In this document: piece after piece, positions 35,199 through 47,835 of the stretch | How the letters are laid out: every line of letters begins with the position of its first letter | How positions within the stretch are numbered: the stretch's first letter is position 1 | From: Terebella lapidaria | Taxonomy: Eukaryota > Annelida > Polychaeta > Terebellida > Terebellidae | NCBI GenBank assembly: GCA_949152475.1 | Contig: OX424555.1 | Location: forward strand, 72,865,499-72,929,498 | DNA: 64,000 nucleotides | Direction of reading: 5' to 3' | The notes under the pieces: generated by a model | What the model saw: the letters and a program-made list of their open reading frames with translations, nothing else | Database searches by the model: none | Told to the model about the DNA's origin: nothing | Position numbers and translations under genes: made by a program

Positions 35199-35650
35199 AC
35201 ATTCCTTATGCTCATTGATCGTTTGCTTCCTTGAATTTTGTGTCTTTTAATTTTCAATCAGGTTTCAATCATTTTATGGTCGAACACTTAAACAAGAGTT
35301 CCTGAAAGGATAAGGTGTTGGAGCTGTGGTCATCCACACATTCTTTCAGAGCGCTTATTACACTAAACAATGTATTCAATATGAGTGTTTGTAGCAATGG
35401 TGTTGGAGCCCCGGTTATCCACATATTTCTGCAAACACATAATTTCTCTTCAAAATTGCCCCTTTTACTAATGCATATTCAAGGCATTGCTATGATGATT
35501 AAGGCCTGATTGCTATGCGCTTTCTAAATCTTTCATGGTAGATTCATGTTAGTGCTTGAAAGCAATGTATATACAGATTTTTGCAATTACAATAAATGTG
35601 TACCTTATGTGTGCCTGATGACAAAATATGTGTGAATAAATAGACTTTTA
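35199..35650 (+). terminator. 3' UTR with two AATAAA poly(A) signals
   Basis: AATAAA at 35591-35596 and 35635-35640 follow the stop of the coiled-coil frame by about 400 bases, a normal 3' UTR length. Confidence 0.5.
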
Positions 35651-35971
35651 GCCCTTCTAGCCCTGGAGATTCCAAAACACAGTCGCCTAGTATAGGTATT
35701 GCTTCCCAAAATATACCAACTAGATAGCTTCATTCTCAGAACAGAATAATATCTTAGTATTTCGCTATGTTTTTGATGAAATTATTCAGATATGGCAGTG
35801 TGGCAGATATCACTACCTACGGAGATCATACTAAGCCTCAATGTATTGGCATCATTCAATTGATTTAGCTGCCATCAATCGATACAGCAGAACAATATTA
35901 CTACCTAAGGCCAGACAGACTCACAGACAGACAGATACTGTAAATCCCTAAATTATTCGTGTCTTTTTATT

Positions 35972-37010
35972 GTATCCCCCGAACAAAGTTCGGCGGATAC
36001 TATGGATTTGCGATCGTCGCGCCGCGTCCGCGTCCGCCGCGTCCGCAGACACTTTCTTGTGAACGCGCTACAGCTTTCAAATCTGGACCGATTTTGATAA
36101 TATTTTATAGGGACATGTCTTATGGTAAGATCCCGACACCAGTCGATTTTGGTTGCCATAGCAACCAACTTGGTCGATTGGTGACACATTTTGTGCTCAA
36201 ATTACCCTGTTTAACACACATGGCTTGTGAACGCCCTGCAGGTGGGAGTTTTCGATGAATGATGATGAAATCGCACAAGCTCGATGAGAAAGACCGTCTC
36301 ACAAAACGTATTGTTTTTCAGAATGATCGAATAAATATTAATTAGTTAGCAGGCTAACTTATTACGACCATTGAAATACCCACTTTGACGTCTGTGATCA
36401 CTCCAATACCCGGTACTATGAAAGCGAATGGCACTGGATTCTTGTTCAGAATAGACAACTGATGCTTTTGGTGAAAACAAAACAATATTACCGAATAAGT
36501 TAACATTAGTTTTACTAGTTAAAAACCAGTTAAAAATAGTTAAGACAAGAAACATTTATTATTGAGCTCAACAAGGTGAAGGTCTTGTCCAGTAGAGATT
36601 TCATGGCAGTAACTGAATAATTTAATATTAGGTTTACTAGTTATGTCTATCATTGACCACAATAAAAATAGTTAAGACACAAAACATTTATTATTGAGCT
36701 TAACAAGGTGGAGGTCTTGTCCAGTAGAGATTTCGTGGCTGTAACTGAATAAGTTAATATCAGTTTTACCAGTTAAGTATATTATTGACCAGTATGAAAT
36801 TAGTTAAGACAGGAAACATTTATTATTGGGTTCAGCAAGGTACAGATTCTACCCAGTAGAGATTTCATGGCTATAACTGAATAAGTTAATATTAGTTTTA
36901 CTAATTACGTCTATTATTGATCGCAATAAAAAAAAGTTAAAACATGAAACATTTATTATTGGGCTCAACAAGGTAAAGGTTTTGTTCAGTAGAGATTTCA
37001 TCGCTGTACC
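35972..37010 (+). mobile_element. Hairpin-headed repeat H2, copy 2
   Basis: The head hairpin at 35972-36000 is identical in sequence to that at 27947-27975, followed by CGCGTCCGC repeats, TTGTGAACGCGCTACAG, GTAAGATCCCGACACCAGTC, and the 133-bp units (36490-37005, about four). It lacks the internal 167-bp duplication and the H3 insertion of copy 1. Both copies begin after a T (…TTTTTAT|TGTATCC and …AATTAT|TGTATCC), consistent with T|T insertion. Confidence 0.65.
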
Positions 37011-37379
37011 CATAATGTTGGGGGGTTGAGCAAGGTTTCGCAATCCATTCCTGTGACCAGCTTCTGGAGATTATTTGGTAAGGAAAAATAAGGTAATGAA
37101 TATTTTAGTTGTTATGAGTGTTACTGCATGGAATAGACATAGTTAAGGTCCGGAATACTGTTTAGGTCCGCAATACTGATATCAATGAAACACACTGCTC
37201 TGGCAGTATAATATTTTGTTTTAATTAACATATTTTGGGCAACAGGGATGATAGGGCCACAGCGGGATACACCATCGCGGTCGTTGGCGACCGAATCGTC
37301 TAGTTTCATAAGTTTTTTTCCCCAAAATATCCCGATTTTGCCTGACACATTACTCAGAGATTGAAAAACGGTCTTGGTT

Positions 37380-38900
37380 ACGTTCGCTCAGAATACTGCG
37401 ATTGCTCCTTGCTGTATTATCTTTTGTTTTGGAAATCTTCAGATTGCGTGTCTCATGAAATGTTGTCTAACAGGTTCTTGTTTGATTCCGTCAACCACAG
37501 CCAACAAGTAGCGTGACAAGTGCGACTGCATTCCATTGTACATAAAATATGCTATATTTTATGATACAAATAATGTAATCAGTGGCCAAACCATTTTCGT
37601 TTCAACATTGCATGTCATTGGTTTCGGGCAACATACTGTCTATATGTGAATTGGTAAGTCTACGAGAGTTCTTTATGGTGTGTATATGTATACAAAATTT
37701 GCCACCTATTAGTGCTGTCACCCAGAATGATTTGGATTTGATTCCGGATGACGTGGAGACACCGTATGGATGTCAACCTGATACCCAAATCCATTATTGT
37801 AGCCGGACTGGGAACAGTATATCGAATTCGGTTAATATCAAAGTTTCAAAACGAACAATGTTTGTAATGTGATAAGGTTAAAAGTTTCGACATTCCAGCA
37901 AGCGACAGAAGCGCTGGGTCGATTACGCGTTCCACAGACATAAAAGAGACCTTCATGTCCATGCAAATCATGCATAGCGACAGGCTTTGGTTGTGCGACA
38001 TGCATGCTGTGTGAGGTTTTAATCCAGATATAAATGAGCGGGAGGAAAAAACAAATGAGTGAAATACATAGGGCGATGACTGTGTTTTATGTATAATAAA
38101 ATGTATAAATGTATTATGTATATTACCATCAACTTACCTAAGCATTTAATTGGATACCGATTTTAGACCATTTGATATCAGCAGTGATTATATGTACTTG
38201 AAACAGATTGTTTTAATATATTTTCATATTGGTTCCCTTCACTTAGCTATTCACATGCAAGATACCAGGCGAGTCATGTTTGTTTCGGATTACTGAATAG
38301 TTTTTGATAGCTTGCTGTGCAGTAGTATACTACTTCCAGCAGGTGCACAGCAGAAAGAACTACACTTCTCAAGCCAATGTGTATTTGGATAAACTATTTG
38401 GCCTGTTTTTCTTTTTATTGTCATCATCAAAATTTAGTTGGATTGGTGGTAATAGGTTGATACTTACATTTATTGAGTGGTACTGACCAGTTTGATTTGG
38501 CCAGGTACCAGAAAGTAGATGTACATATTAGCTAACATTAACCCTGATTGGCTGGAAAGTTGGATAATATCCTTAAAGAAAGATAATATAGCCATGAGTA
38601 TGTATGACCCGAGTGTTCAAATTCAGAGGGCCTAATAAGCGACATTTCCCTCTCTTAAATTTGGCATAACATAGACACGCTTCACCATGTGTAGAAATCC
38701 TCGAAATTTTATCAGCCATCGAATAAATGATACTAAGTAAAATACATACTTGGATTGTTGTGTACACGGCTAGAATGCAGCTGTCAGATGAGTTGCGACA
38801 GAATGACAGGTCACATGTATGTTTATACATCCAATATACAGCCAATGACCACATTTTGATATCAATGTAAGCTATTGCCAGATTACTTACAACACAAATC
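37380..38900 (+). repeat. Segmental duplication block 1, segment D (copy 2)
   Basis: Colinear with 44540-45960 across about 1.5 kb: TCTAACAGG, GCTATATTTTATGATACAAA, CATTCCAGCAAGCGACAGAA, AAAGAGACCTTCATGTC, GGATAAACTATTTGGC, AAATTTGGCATAAC, CTAGAATGC. Only the first 600 bp are also present at 17090-17600. No conserved coding frame. Confidence 0.75.
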
Positions 38901-41039
38901 AACGTTGGGAAATGTGGTAAAAGACATTTGTCGCCCCATAGCAGTGCTTAGTTTGTAGGGCACCGGGAAAAAGCGATCCTTAGATATCTGTCATCAAGTG
39001 AATTTACAAGTTAAAAGTGCCTACTTTCAAGCCACTCAGAACCAGTATTGCACACTGCATATAGTTCGAATCAGTGAAGATCATGATTTTCATGTTTGAA
39101 TTGATAATCTCTAAATGATATTTAAGTGACAAGCAATACTATGGTTAGAGTTTCTAGATGAGGCGTACGGCAAAAGGGTCAGAGCGCTTGATGTAAATTT
39201 AGATAGCAGAGGTATGGATAAATGTCATGGCATATATAAATATTTTCAGGCAATTTGAAGAGGAGTGGAAATCATTGGGCATTATACCTTACAGTACCCT
39301 TGTAGGCCTACTTCAGTCTTGCCAGTTGTGAGTTGACTATTTCTGAGTTGTATACAGTAGGTCTCCACTCGCGAAAAACGGAAAGGTTTATATCGGAAAT
39401 GTTCCCGGATTTACAGTTCCCGGATCCAAAGGCAAATGGATCCCGGATCCATTTACAGTTCCCGGATCCAAAGGCAAAGCCAGCTAAATCAATCAGAGAA
39501 ACGCCCGCAATGTAGACAGGTAAACGGAACAGTATGTTCGTTTCAATTTCGTCGATAGACATCACCGCATCATTGCGATGCTGCCTTTATATGTGCCAAT
39601 CAACAAGATCTACATCGAGAATTTCTGCACTCGAGCGCCCGCACATGAAAGCGGTGATATAATGGTCTTACCACTCCTCTCCCAAAACCCCTCGCGGCAA
39701 GATGGCCGTGCGACCGGGAATACTATTCCACAAACTGATAGATAGTAGTACGGCGGGACTTGCCCAGTAAAGATTAACCCAGACTGTGCGCTTTGAGATA
39801 CTTTAACAATTGATAATATTCCGTTGTATCACCCAGTTAAAATTTGATTGAATGGACTGAGTCATTTTGATGGGGTATTATTTTATATTAGACCAACTGT
39901 CTTCGAAAACAGGCAATACTTTTTTTTCAAAACTATATTTCTGATTAAGCATGTGAAATTATCTGAATGAGTTGTACTCACATCAAATGTTACGAATACA
40001 ACAAGTCTCTTGAGAAATTTTGCGCATTCAAATAGGCGGTTCCTGCATCCAGCACACGCAGATGTAAACAAAGCATAAAAGTGCAAGAAGGACAGAAAAT
40101 TCAACGCACATCACGATATATCACTGATTATTTTCTCATAACTACACTATATATGCAGATACACGCTGAAAAATGTACTCGATGTGGAAATTTTAAGGGC
40201 AATTTGGGCATATGTTCATACCGGGTCTGATGGATACTCTTCATTTGTTTATTTACGAAACTGGTATAAAGTGTGTACTAAACTGGATGGAAAGACAACT
40301 CGGACGGAATGCTATCGTCAAAACAACTGTTCACATCTTTTGGTATCTCGTACTAAAATTTCGTTTCGGAATAAAATATTGCATATTTTTCGAAGGCAGT
40401 TGCTTTAAAATGAGTATTTTTTTAAAGAAATTCTGTCTGTATTACTTTTTTTCTATTTCATGCACCACATTATATAAATTCCGTAACCTCGACTCGCTGG
40501 TCTCTCAGGGGTTATTTTGATTTTCCATCTGGTTGGTGAATTTAATGTTTTCGTCTGAAATCAAATTACTGTGTGTTTTAAGCCATTTCCAGCAAATTCC
40601 ACCATTGGGAAATTTCTTTGGACTTTCATAAACCCTTGAACATGTGTAGTTTCTATAGTTCTACTTTAGTTCCATTTGTCAGAATGGAAACAAATTTTAT
40701 TGTCCAAAATCAAGTCAAGGTGCTATTTTTAGCCAAAAGACAAGTTTGTTTTGGATTGAAAAGTGATTCATTTGTTATTTATCGAAGGACTAGCAGGCGA
40801 TAATTACGATTAATAACCAACGTGAATAACCGTTACCCACACAGCCAATCCATTACAGTCCATACAGCGAACGGACCATAATTACCACACCGACTGCTAT
40901 TGTCAGAACTACATAATTAGTAATTGCACAACGCACACATTTGTTATCGTGTATGGAAGCAAGCTCAGTGAGATTATCGGTGTTCCTGTGATGCTGGTAT
41001 TGTTTTCCCATGTTCCATATGTTTGTCAAGTATATCCGA
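38901..41039. other. Between duplicated segments; no gene seen
   Basis: Contains the palindrome at 39411-39477 and a degraded H1-like fragment at 40440-40700 (AAGCCATTTCCAGCAAATTC). Near 39690-39770, GCAAGATGGCCGTGCG gives a YY1-like word and a 22-codon frame that runs past a possible GTAAAG donor. I do not call a gene on that. Confidence 0.35.
39411..39477. repeat. Palindrome between direct repeats
   Basis: TTTACAGTTCCCGGATCCAA-AGGCAAA-type direct repeats (39411-39436 and 39452-39477) flank the perfect hairpin AAATGGATC-CCG-GATCCATTT (39434-39454). Confidence 0.8.
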
Positions 41040-41730
41040 ATATAATATCACCATCTCATCAGATAATTATCGCCGCGGTGTGGACTGGTTTTGCAGCAAT
41101 AAAACGTTAGAAGTTGCTTCTTTTTTTCTTCCAATAGCAATACGGTATGCAATTAGATAAGCAGGTGGCCATGCATTACGCGAGCCACGAGTACATACCT
41201 CATTCGAACCGGCCAAGAATCAGGTGCGTTCAGCTTCTTCGATTGTTGATTAGATTGAGTTGTTGATTATAATGGACGCGAATGAAATTGGATCGTATCG
41301 GGAATCCTAAATGGACACAAGAAACAACGTTCCGGTGACATCCCCTTTTACCCACGCAAATACCCACTAATTCACATTCCGGTGACATGCCCTTTTACCC
41401 ACGTTAATACCCACTATTCCTTATATCTTATCTTCCATGGCTTCCCAGTTCAAAGTAATTAATCTTTCTGCCGCGCTCCAAACCAACTAAGCTTTATTCT
41501 AGTTTTCTTCCTGATACAAACGCTGATCTGTGCAGTTGGTCAATTGAAAAAAAAGACATCACACACGTTCCAAATGATGTTGACAAAAAACCGTCTATTT
41601 TTTTCTCCTAATTTTCAGATGTTTATAGGACAGTACATGCATTTTCTCATATGTTATAATGTATAAATAAGAATCAGGAAATACAGTAAAAGACATGCGC
41701 CTCTTAGCATTTCGAAGCTTGACTCATATG
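41040..41730 (+). repeat. Segmental duplication block 1, segment B
   Basis: Colinear with 46610-47270: AATATCACCATCT, ACCTCATTCGAACCGGC, TTGTTGATT.TAAT.GACGCG, AATGAAATTGGATCGT, AAAGTAATTAATCTTT, TTGGTCAATTGAAAAA. Includes a local duplication around CATTCCGGTGACATGCCC (41327 and 41371). Confidence 0.75.
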
Positions 41731-42000
41731 TAGGACAATGTGAAAAGGGGGTCCTTAAATATTTTATCAAGTTAATATCAATACTTTCATTATACCATTT
41801 AAAATAACAATTCCAGTACCACAAATGGCAGTGAGTTCATCCCATTCATTACCATTATCTTGAGAAATAGTATTTCAACAAAGACGTGGTTCATGCCCTC
41901 TGAAGAATAGGGCCTATTTGAATATCATGACAATCGATTAGATTTAAAATAACAACTTCATTCATCAAGACAAATTTTTTTTGGCAATTCGTTGAGCTGT

Positions 42001-42198
42001 TTTACTTGGTTTGGGCGGATTAGTATTTCGCCCAAACAAAACTTTACTTGGTTTGGGCGGATTAGTATTTCGCCCAAACAAAATTTTACTTGGTTTGGGC
42101 GAATTAGTATTTCGCCCAAACAAAATGTTATTTTGTTCGGGCGAATTAGTTTTTCGCCCTGGCGAATTAGTATTCCGCCCGGGCGGATTATTATTTTT
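42001..42198 (+). repeat. Minisatellite of hairpin units
   Basis: Three near-identical units of about 46 bp (TTACTTGGTTTGGGCGGATT, AGTATTTCGCCCAAACAAAA), then three degenerate ones ending near GGGCGGATTATTATT. Each unit is itself a stem: TTTGGGCG...CGCCCAAA. Confidence 0.9.
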
Positions 42199-42205
42199 GT
42201 CCTAA

Positions 42206-42511
42206 ATGCGCTTCCGTAGTTTTACGACTCGCTTGCAATACATTTTGTTTTTGCATTGCCTCTTCGGGACCCCGTTGACGCAAAACCAAAACTGTGAATC
42301 TCACCCCTACCCCCCGTTCGAAACCCCGAGCAAGAGCGATGGACAAAGCCACATTTTAACGTACTTCGCAAATTGGAAAGCTTGTGTTGACTCTCTTGAT
42401 CCATATAAAGAAAATGTAGTTTCGTCAATTGCTTACGATCATCCGATTTGTGTAAGAACACAGGCTGCTATACATGATATAGTCGAGATCTCTCGGCCAT
42501 CACATCCATGA
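42206..42511 (+). other. Open stretch with signal-peptide-like start (weak)
   Basis: 101 codons on the plus strand beginning MRFRSFTTRLQYILFLHCLF, a hydrophobic N-terminus, then a Pro/Ser-rich part and SHILTYFANWKACVDSL. No promoter, splice or poly(A) evidence nearby, and it starts directly after the minisatellite. Kept only as a weak candidate. Confidence 0.15.
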
Positions 42512-42999
42512 ACCATGCATCGCACAAGTATTTCCCCTCCCCACATACAACACTGTAATTCTTTTATTTCATTGAACACAGAACTGGATCGTGGTGCGCT
42601 TATGAGTTTCGTTGTAAAAAAAAATACGTCACACATTCATTCATCACTGGACAAAATTCTCGCTGTTCTGAGCGTTTATCACGAAGTCGAGTTCCCTGGA
42701 ATCATTCATTGGTTAGAACTCAAAACAATCGCAATATTGTGAGGTTATTAGAAATGGATGAAATTTAAACCTTATAAGAACTAACGCAAATATTTTCGTA
42801 GGTATTGCTTCGATATATCCGTTGAAACACTATTCTCAGAACAAATGCTGCCGTAAGATAGCATGACCGGACAACCGCATTCACCCATGGACCTCCTGAT
42901 GGAGGCGACAATTATAGTTCCTGATATTTACATGCACCATGCCTTATCCACAGGAGATATCATGCAGTTTCTCATATGTTGTAATTTATTATATTTCCT

Positions 43000-43450
43000 G
43001 ATTCATATTTTCACATAGGGGTTTCACGAGCAATACACGTAGAGTAATTTCTCAATAACTTGATGATTCTTTCGGTTGAATATTTAACTGAACATATTTT
43101 AGTACCGGGTAACTATAGTCTGATATGCTCACACACTTTTTTTCATAAGATATTAACAATATTCACTTTTTCGACTTGTTTCTCATTAACCGGAATAAAA
43201 TAAGTTCCGATTTCAGTCTTATTATGAGTATATACATGATACTGTGTGAAACTACAGTATGGGTTCAATACTCGACTACCCGATCAGAGTCGTTAATCTT
43301 TTCAAAACCATCACTTGCAATATTTATATATATGTATGTGCTCTGTTGTGCACATCTCGGAAGTTTCTGTGCCAAACACACTACCGCTGACATATCGTGC
43401 AAAGGTGGCCTTGATCATGATATGTTGTTCAGGCTCATATCTACTTACAC
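43000..43450 (+). repeat. Segmental duplication block 1, right part
   Basis: GTGTGAAACT.CAGT, TTCAATACTCGACT and GTCGTTAATCTTTTCAA (43236-43310) match 47468-47545 and, before the H1 insertion, 330-414. Beyond 43320 similarity to those copies fades; 43400-43440 weakly resembles 26830-26870 (TTGATCATGATATG). Confidence 0.6.
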
Positions 43451-44539
43451 ATTTAAACAGTGAACATTGTCTAATTCAAACAACTTCATAGAACATATTA
43501 TTTCCCAGGTTCAGTACATCTCATCTATTTGGAAACATCGGATCTCTACCTTATACAATACAGTAAATGTGCAACAAAATGTCGTTTTCCTGTATTTCAA
43601 CTATCCTGTATGTATGAATTTGTGCTCTGTTTAGTATTTTTTATACTCGTTTATTCGAAGCCCAATAGGCTCTGTAAGTCTCGTTCGTCTTAAGTCGTCA
43701 AATAACGTAAATGGGTACGTAATCTACTACTTCCGGGTCCAAACAGTGCCACGTGGTCATTTTCGCCGGATTTCCGTGGGTTCAGAAGCACCGCAGAAAA
43801 AGATGATTTGGAATAGAATAATAAACCTTTTTTATGTTCCATAAAATGGCTCTCCGTTACTTACTTGTGTTGAATATAGCACGATAGATATGATTTGAGT
43901 GACTGAAATTGCCTCTTATTTAAATAGTGTTTTATAGTGTGATTTTCGCCCCTTAAATTGCTGATGATTACATTTTATTGGTGATGTTATGATATAAATG
44001 GTGCCAAAAATACACAACAACACATGCGACCCACGAAACTGTGGATGAGTAGTATACTACTACAGTTTGTCACGATTAATATCACCTTTTCTCTATAAAA
44101 AATACTGTGTCTAAAATATACAAACACAGCATATTCACGCTCTGTATTGAGCAGGAAATATTCGATGAAACTCTAAATACACTAGCTCATGCCAACTAGT
44201 ATCTGTTGAAATATGTGAAGTGGGTATCTTGTGTATTTCCGATAAATTGCTTTTATATAGTGTAAAACCGCGTGTATCCAAATTACATGATTGGGCCGAA
44301 AATTTGGCGGGAAATTCGAATGGTCCCAAAATTACGAAATAACGCAAAATAACGTGACGTTTCAAATCTCGCTTACAGACCCTATCAAAGCCTGTTCGGA
44401 TTCCAGCTTGAATTAAACGATCTCTTCTTGTGAACATCATCAAAATCTGATTGATAAATACACTAAATCCATGAAAAATGGGCAGCGGGACTTGTTTGCA
44501 TATTTGTTTCTGTTTATCATGTTCTCTCATAATAATCGG
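43451..44539. other. Spacer between duplicated blocks; no gene seen
   Basis: A mildly CpG-rich patch at 43670-43800 contains ACTTCCGGG (ETS-like). A 131-codon minus-strand open stretch at 44135-44530 overlaps a dispersed repeat fragment (44440-44520) and has no supporting signals. Confidence 0.3.
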
Positions 44540-45960
44540 ATTGCTCCTTCCTTATCTTTTGTTTTGACATCTTCAGATTGCGTGACCCATAAAACGTTGT
44601 CTAACAGGGCCCTAGTTGATTATGTCAGCCACAGCAAACATGTAGCGTGACAAGCGTGATTGCATTCCATTGTTTGTCCCAAGTTATATAAAACATGCTA
44701 TATTTTATGATACAAACATTTTTGTTTGAATATTGCAAGCCATTCGTATCGGGCAATATCTTTTCATATATATGGATTGATAAGTCTGCGAGATATATAT
44801 GGCGTGTACATGTATATTATTCGACAGTGTGCACCTTAGTGTTTTCACCCAGAATGACTTGAATATGATTTTGGATATGTGGAGACACCGTACTGGTGTC
44901 AACGTGATACCCAAGACTGACACTGTAGCCGAACAGGGGGGGGGGGGGGGTGTATCAAGTTCTGTGAATATCAAAGTTCCACAGAATGTATTCTTTGTAA
45001 TATGAAATCAAGCATTCCAGCAAGCGACAGAAGCTCTGGGTTGGTTACATATCCCACAGACTTAAAAGAGACCTTCATGTCAATGTATATATGCATAAGG
45101 AGAGGCTTTGGTTGTACGACATCTGCATGAGGTCACAAATCAATTATAAATAATTGAACACGCATGGAAACGTATGTATTTTTGTGCATTAGAAACGAAT
45201 TTGCAATAAATTATTATTGTTGATGTTATTAGTATAATTATTAATATTATACCATCAAAACATTATACATGTATGCATACCCAAGCATTTATTGGGATCA
45301 GCAGTGGCGGTATGTACATGAAACATACTAGTATAATTGTCTTAATAATTTTTTCATATCGATTCAACTCATTTAAATATTCACATGTACACATATCAGG
45401 CGAGGCATGCTTGTTTCAAATTTCCAGTGTTTTCATAGTTTGTCGGGCAGGTGTAAATTCCAGCAGATGTAATATAGGAACAACATGTCATACTGCCTGA
45501 CTCTCATGTTTGATCGCTAATGTGTTATTGGATAAACTATTTGGCTGGTTTTGTTTCTATTTGAGAGTGGAAGTCATACCTTAGGCTAAGCTATCGCTTT
45601 GGCAATGATAAACACATAGGAACTAAAAGTATGAGTTTTGCACTCGGCCCTTAGTTTCTTTTCACTTAAACCTTGTTTTGACTTTATCTTTAAATTTGGC
45701 ATAACGTTCGCATGAAGTAAACGTGATTCACCGTCTGTAGCAATCCTCCGAATTCTATTTGCTATCTAATTAATGCTACCAAACAAAATACATACAAAGA
45801 TTTTTGTGTGTACGACTAGAATGCTACTGCACAATGATTGCGATCTTGCCATAGAATGACATCTTACATCTATATGTGGTTGGGGAGGATACCTGTTTCT
45901 ATCATAACTCCATTATCTGCAGCCAAACACAATATGAAATCAACGTAAGCTATTAACACA
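44540..45960 (+). repeat. Segmental duplication block 2, segment D (copy 3)
   Basis: Second member of the pair with 37380-38900. It differs by a 15-base poly-G (44936-44950) where the other copies read GGACTGGGAACAG, and by scattered indels. Confidence 0.75.
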
Positions 45961-46609
45961 AGGTCATTAAACCATTATAATAAACCTAAATTAAAGTTGG
46001 CAACCAGAGATTGCAAATCCTCGCCCGATAGATTTCGTCACTATAGTTTCATATGATGACCTTTATGAATGACCTATATTGAATTTTTGTCATACAAACA
46101 ATCGGCATACACCGAATGATTTGGCCATAGAAAATAATAGCCGGAAGATTTAATCGTGAATATAACCGTAATTACGATATTTTAATTTTGACCAATTTCT
46201 CGACCATGAACTTTTACTATTGAGGCAATCTCCCAAACTTTCTCCGATTTATGTTGCATACATATCGTTCAATATTGGCACCGTCAATGGTTTGGAATAT
46301 AATATACAAGTATTTGAAACTCATAAATTGATGAGTTCATCTGATGACCCTCAATTTTTGGACCAATTTTCGGCGATAACAGTAAATGAAAAGATAAGTA
46401 ACAGTGAATCAAAAAAGATGAGAAATTGGCCACAAAAATATACAAAAAAAAATATTGTGAAACTAATCATGAATATAAGTGGACAATTCTTTATATTGAC
46501 CTTTCCTGTGACGTTGACATCGCCGTTCAACTTTGAGCTCCTAGATTTGACCTTTTTGTTTAAATGATCAAGGCACTATAATCTCGTGATATCGTTTAAT
46601 ATCAGCATC

Positions 46610-47835
46610 AATATACCCTACAATATCACCATCTTATCCGAAAATTATCAAAGCGGAATAACGTAACGGAACTTGCTCCTTTTTCCTTCGAATAGCATTA
46701 TGGTATGCAGTTAGGCAAGTAGGTGTCCATGCGTTGTGCAAAGCACAAATACCCGAACACGAATACTACATTAAGTACCTCATTCGAACCGGCGAGATAT
46801 CAAGAACGCTCAGTTCTTCGATCGTTGCTTAGATTGAGTTGTTGATTCTAATCGACGCGAATGAAATTGGATCGTGTCAGGATTCTTAAATGAACACAAG
46901 AAAAAAACGTTCCAGTGACAACTCCTTTGACCCACGCAAATTCCCCCAACACCCCCTAATTCCCGCATCTTATCTTTCTTGGCTTCCGAGTTGAAAGTAA
47001 TTAATCTTTTTCCCACGCTGCAAACAAACTAAGGCAAACATCAATTAAGTCTGCTTTCTGGTACAGAGGTTGCTTGATCTTTGAATATTGGTCAATTGAA
47101 AAACGCGACTTAATTGATGCTGGAAAAACTTTATTATTTCCCCAATTTTCAGATGTTTCTTCAGTACGTGTCACCCTAGTAATATGATATATGTAATTTT
47201 CATTGTGTATTTTATTCCTTAATATTTAGTGTTTTCACTTAACACTTAATATGATGTTTTCTCAGTTGAATCTTATATTAATGCTCTGAGAACCTAAACA
47301 GTAGGTCAATAATATGTTCACAAACTTTACAAGAATATACATGATATATATTGAAATAATTTTGACTAAGTAGTCCAAAATAACCTGACTTAGACGATCA
47401 GATATAGCAAACCTATTAGATCACCACTATTAGACCCCAATTCTTTTCACTAGTATATAAATCAATTGTGTGAAACTGAAGTTTTGTTCCAATACTCGAC
47501 TGTTCGACGACAGTTTAATTACAAAGTCGTTAATCTTTTCAATACTATTATCTCAAAAGAACAACTAAAAGTTGATATTGCAAAATGTGATACAAAACAT
47601 TATGATAAGCTGTGCAAGGGGTCGTTAAAACTAAAAATATTGACGATAGTCTGTATACAATCAATATTGAGGTATCGAGCAAACTTCATCTCATATTCAC
47701 GATGGCTGGAAAATGTAATCAATAAACCTTCTTAAACGTTTTTTTTATACTTATGCCTATTATTATTCGATTATCCTTCATCACACACCACTAAACCGAT
47801 AATGAGTGACACTTTTTGTCTGAGGCATGTTTGAG
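46610..47835 (+). repeat. Segmental duplication block 2, segment B with right part
   Basis: Matches 41040-41730, then 43236-43310, and matches copy A at the left edge of the window through 47835. It carries the empty site orthologous to the H1 insertion (GTCGTTAATCTTTTCAATAC at 47528-47547). Confidence 0.75.

Noticed and set aside
44135-44530. 131-codon minus-strand open stretch
   Set aside because: Overlaps a dispersed repeat, has no recognisable domain, promoter or splice sites, and its composition looks random.
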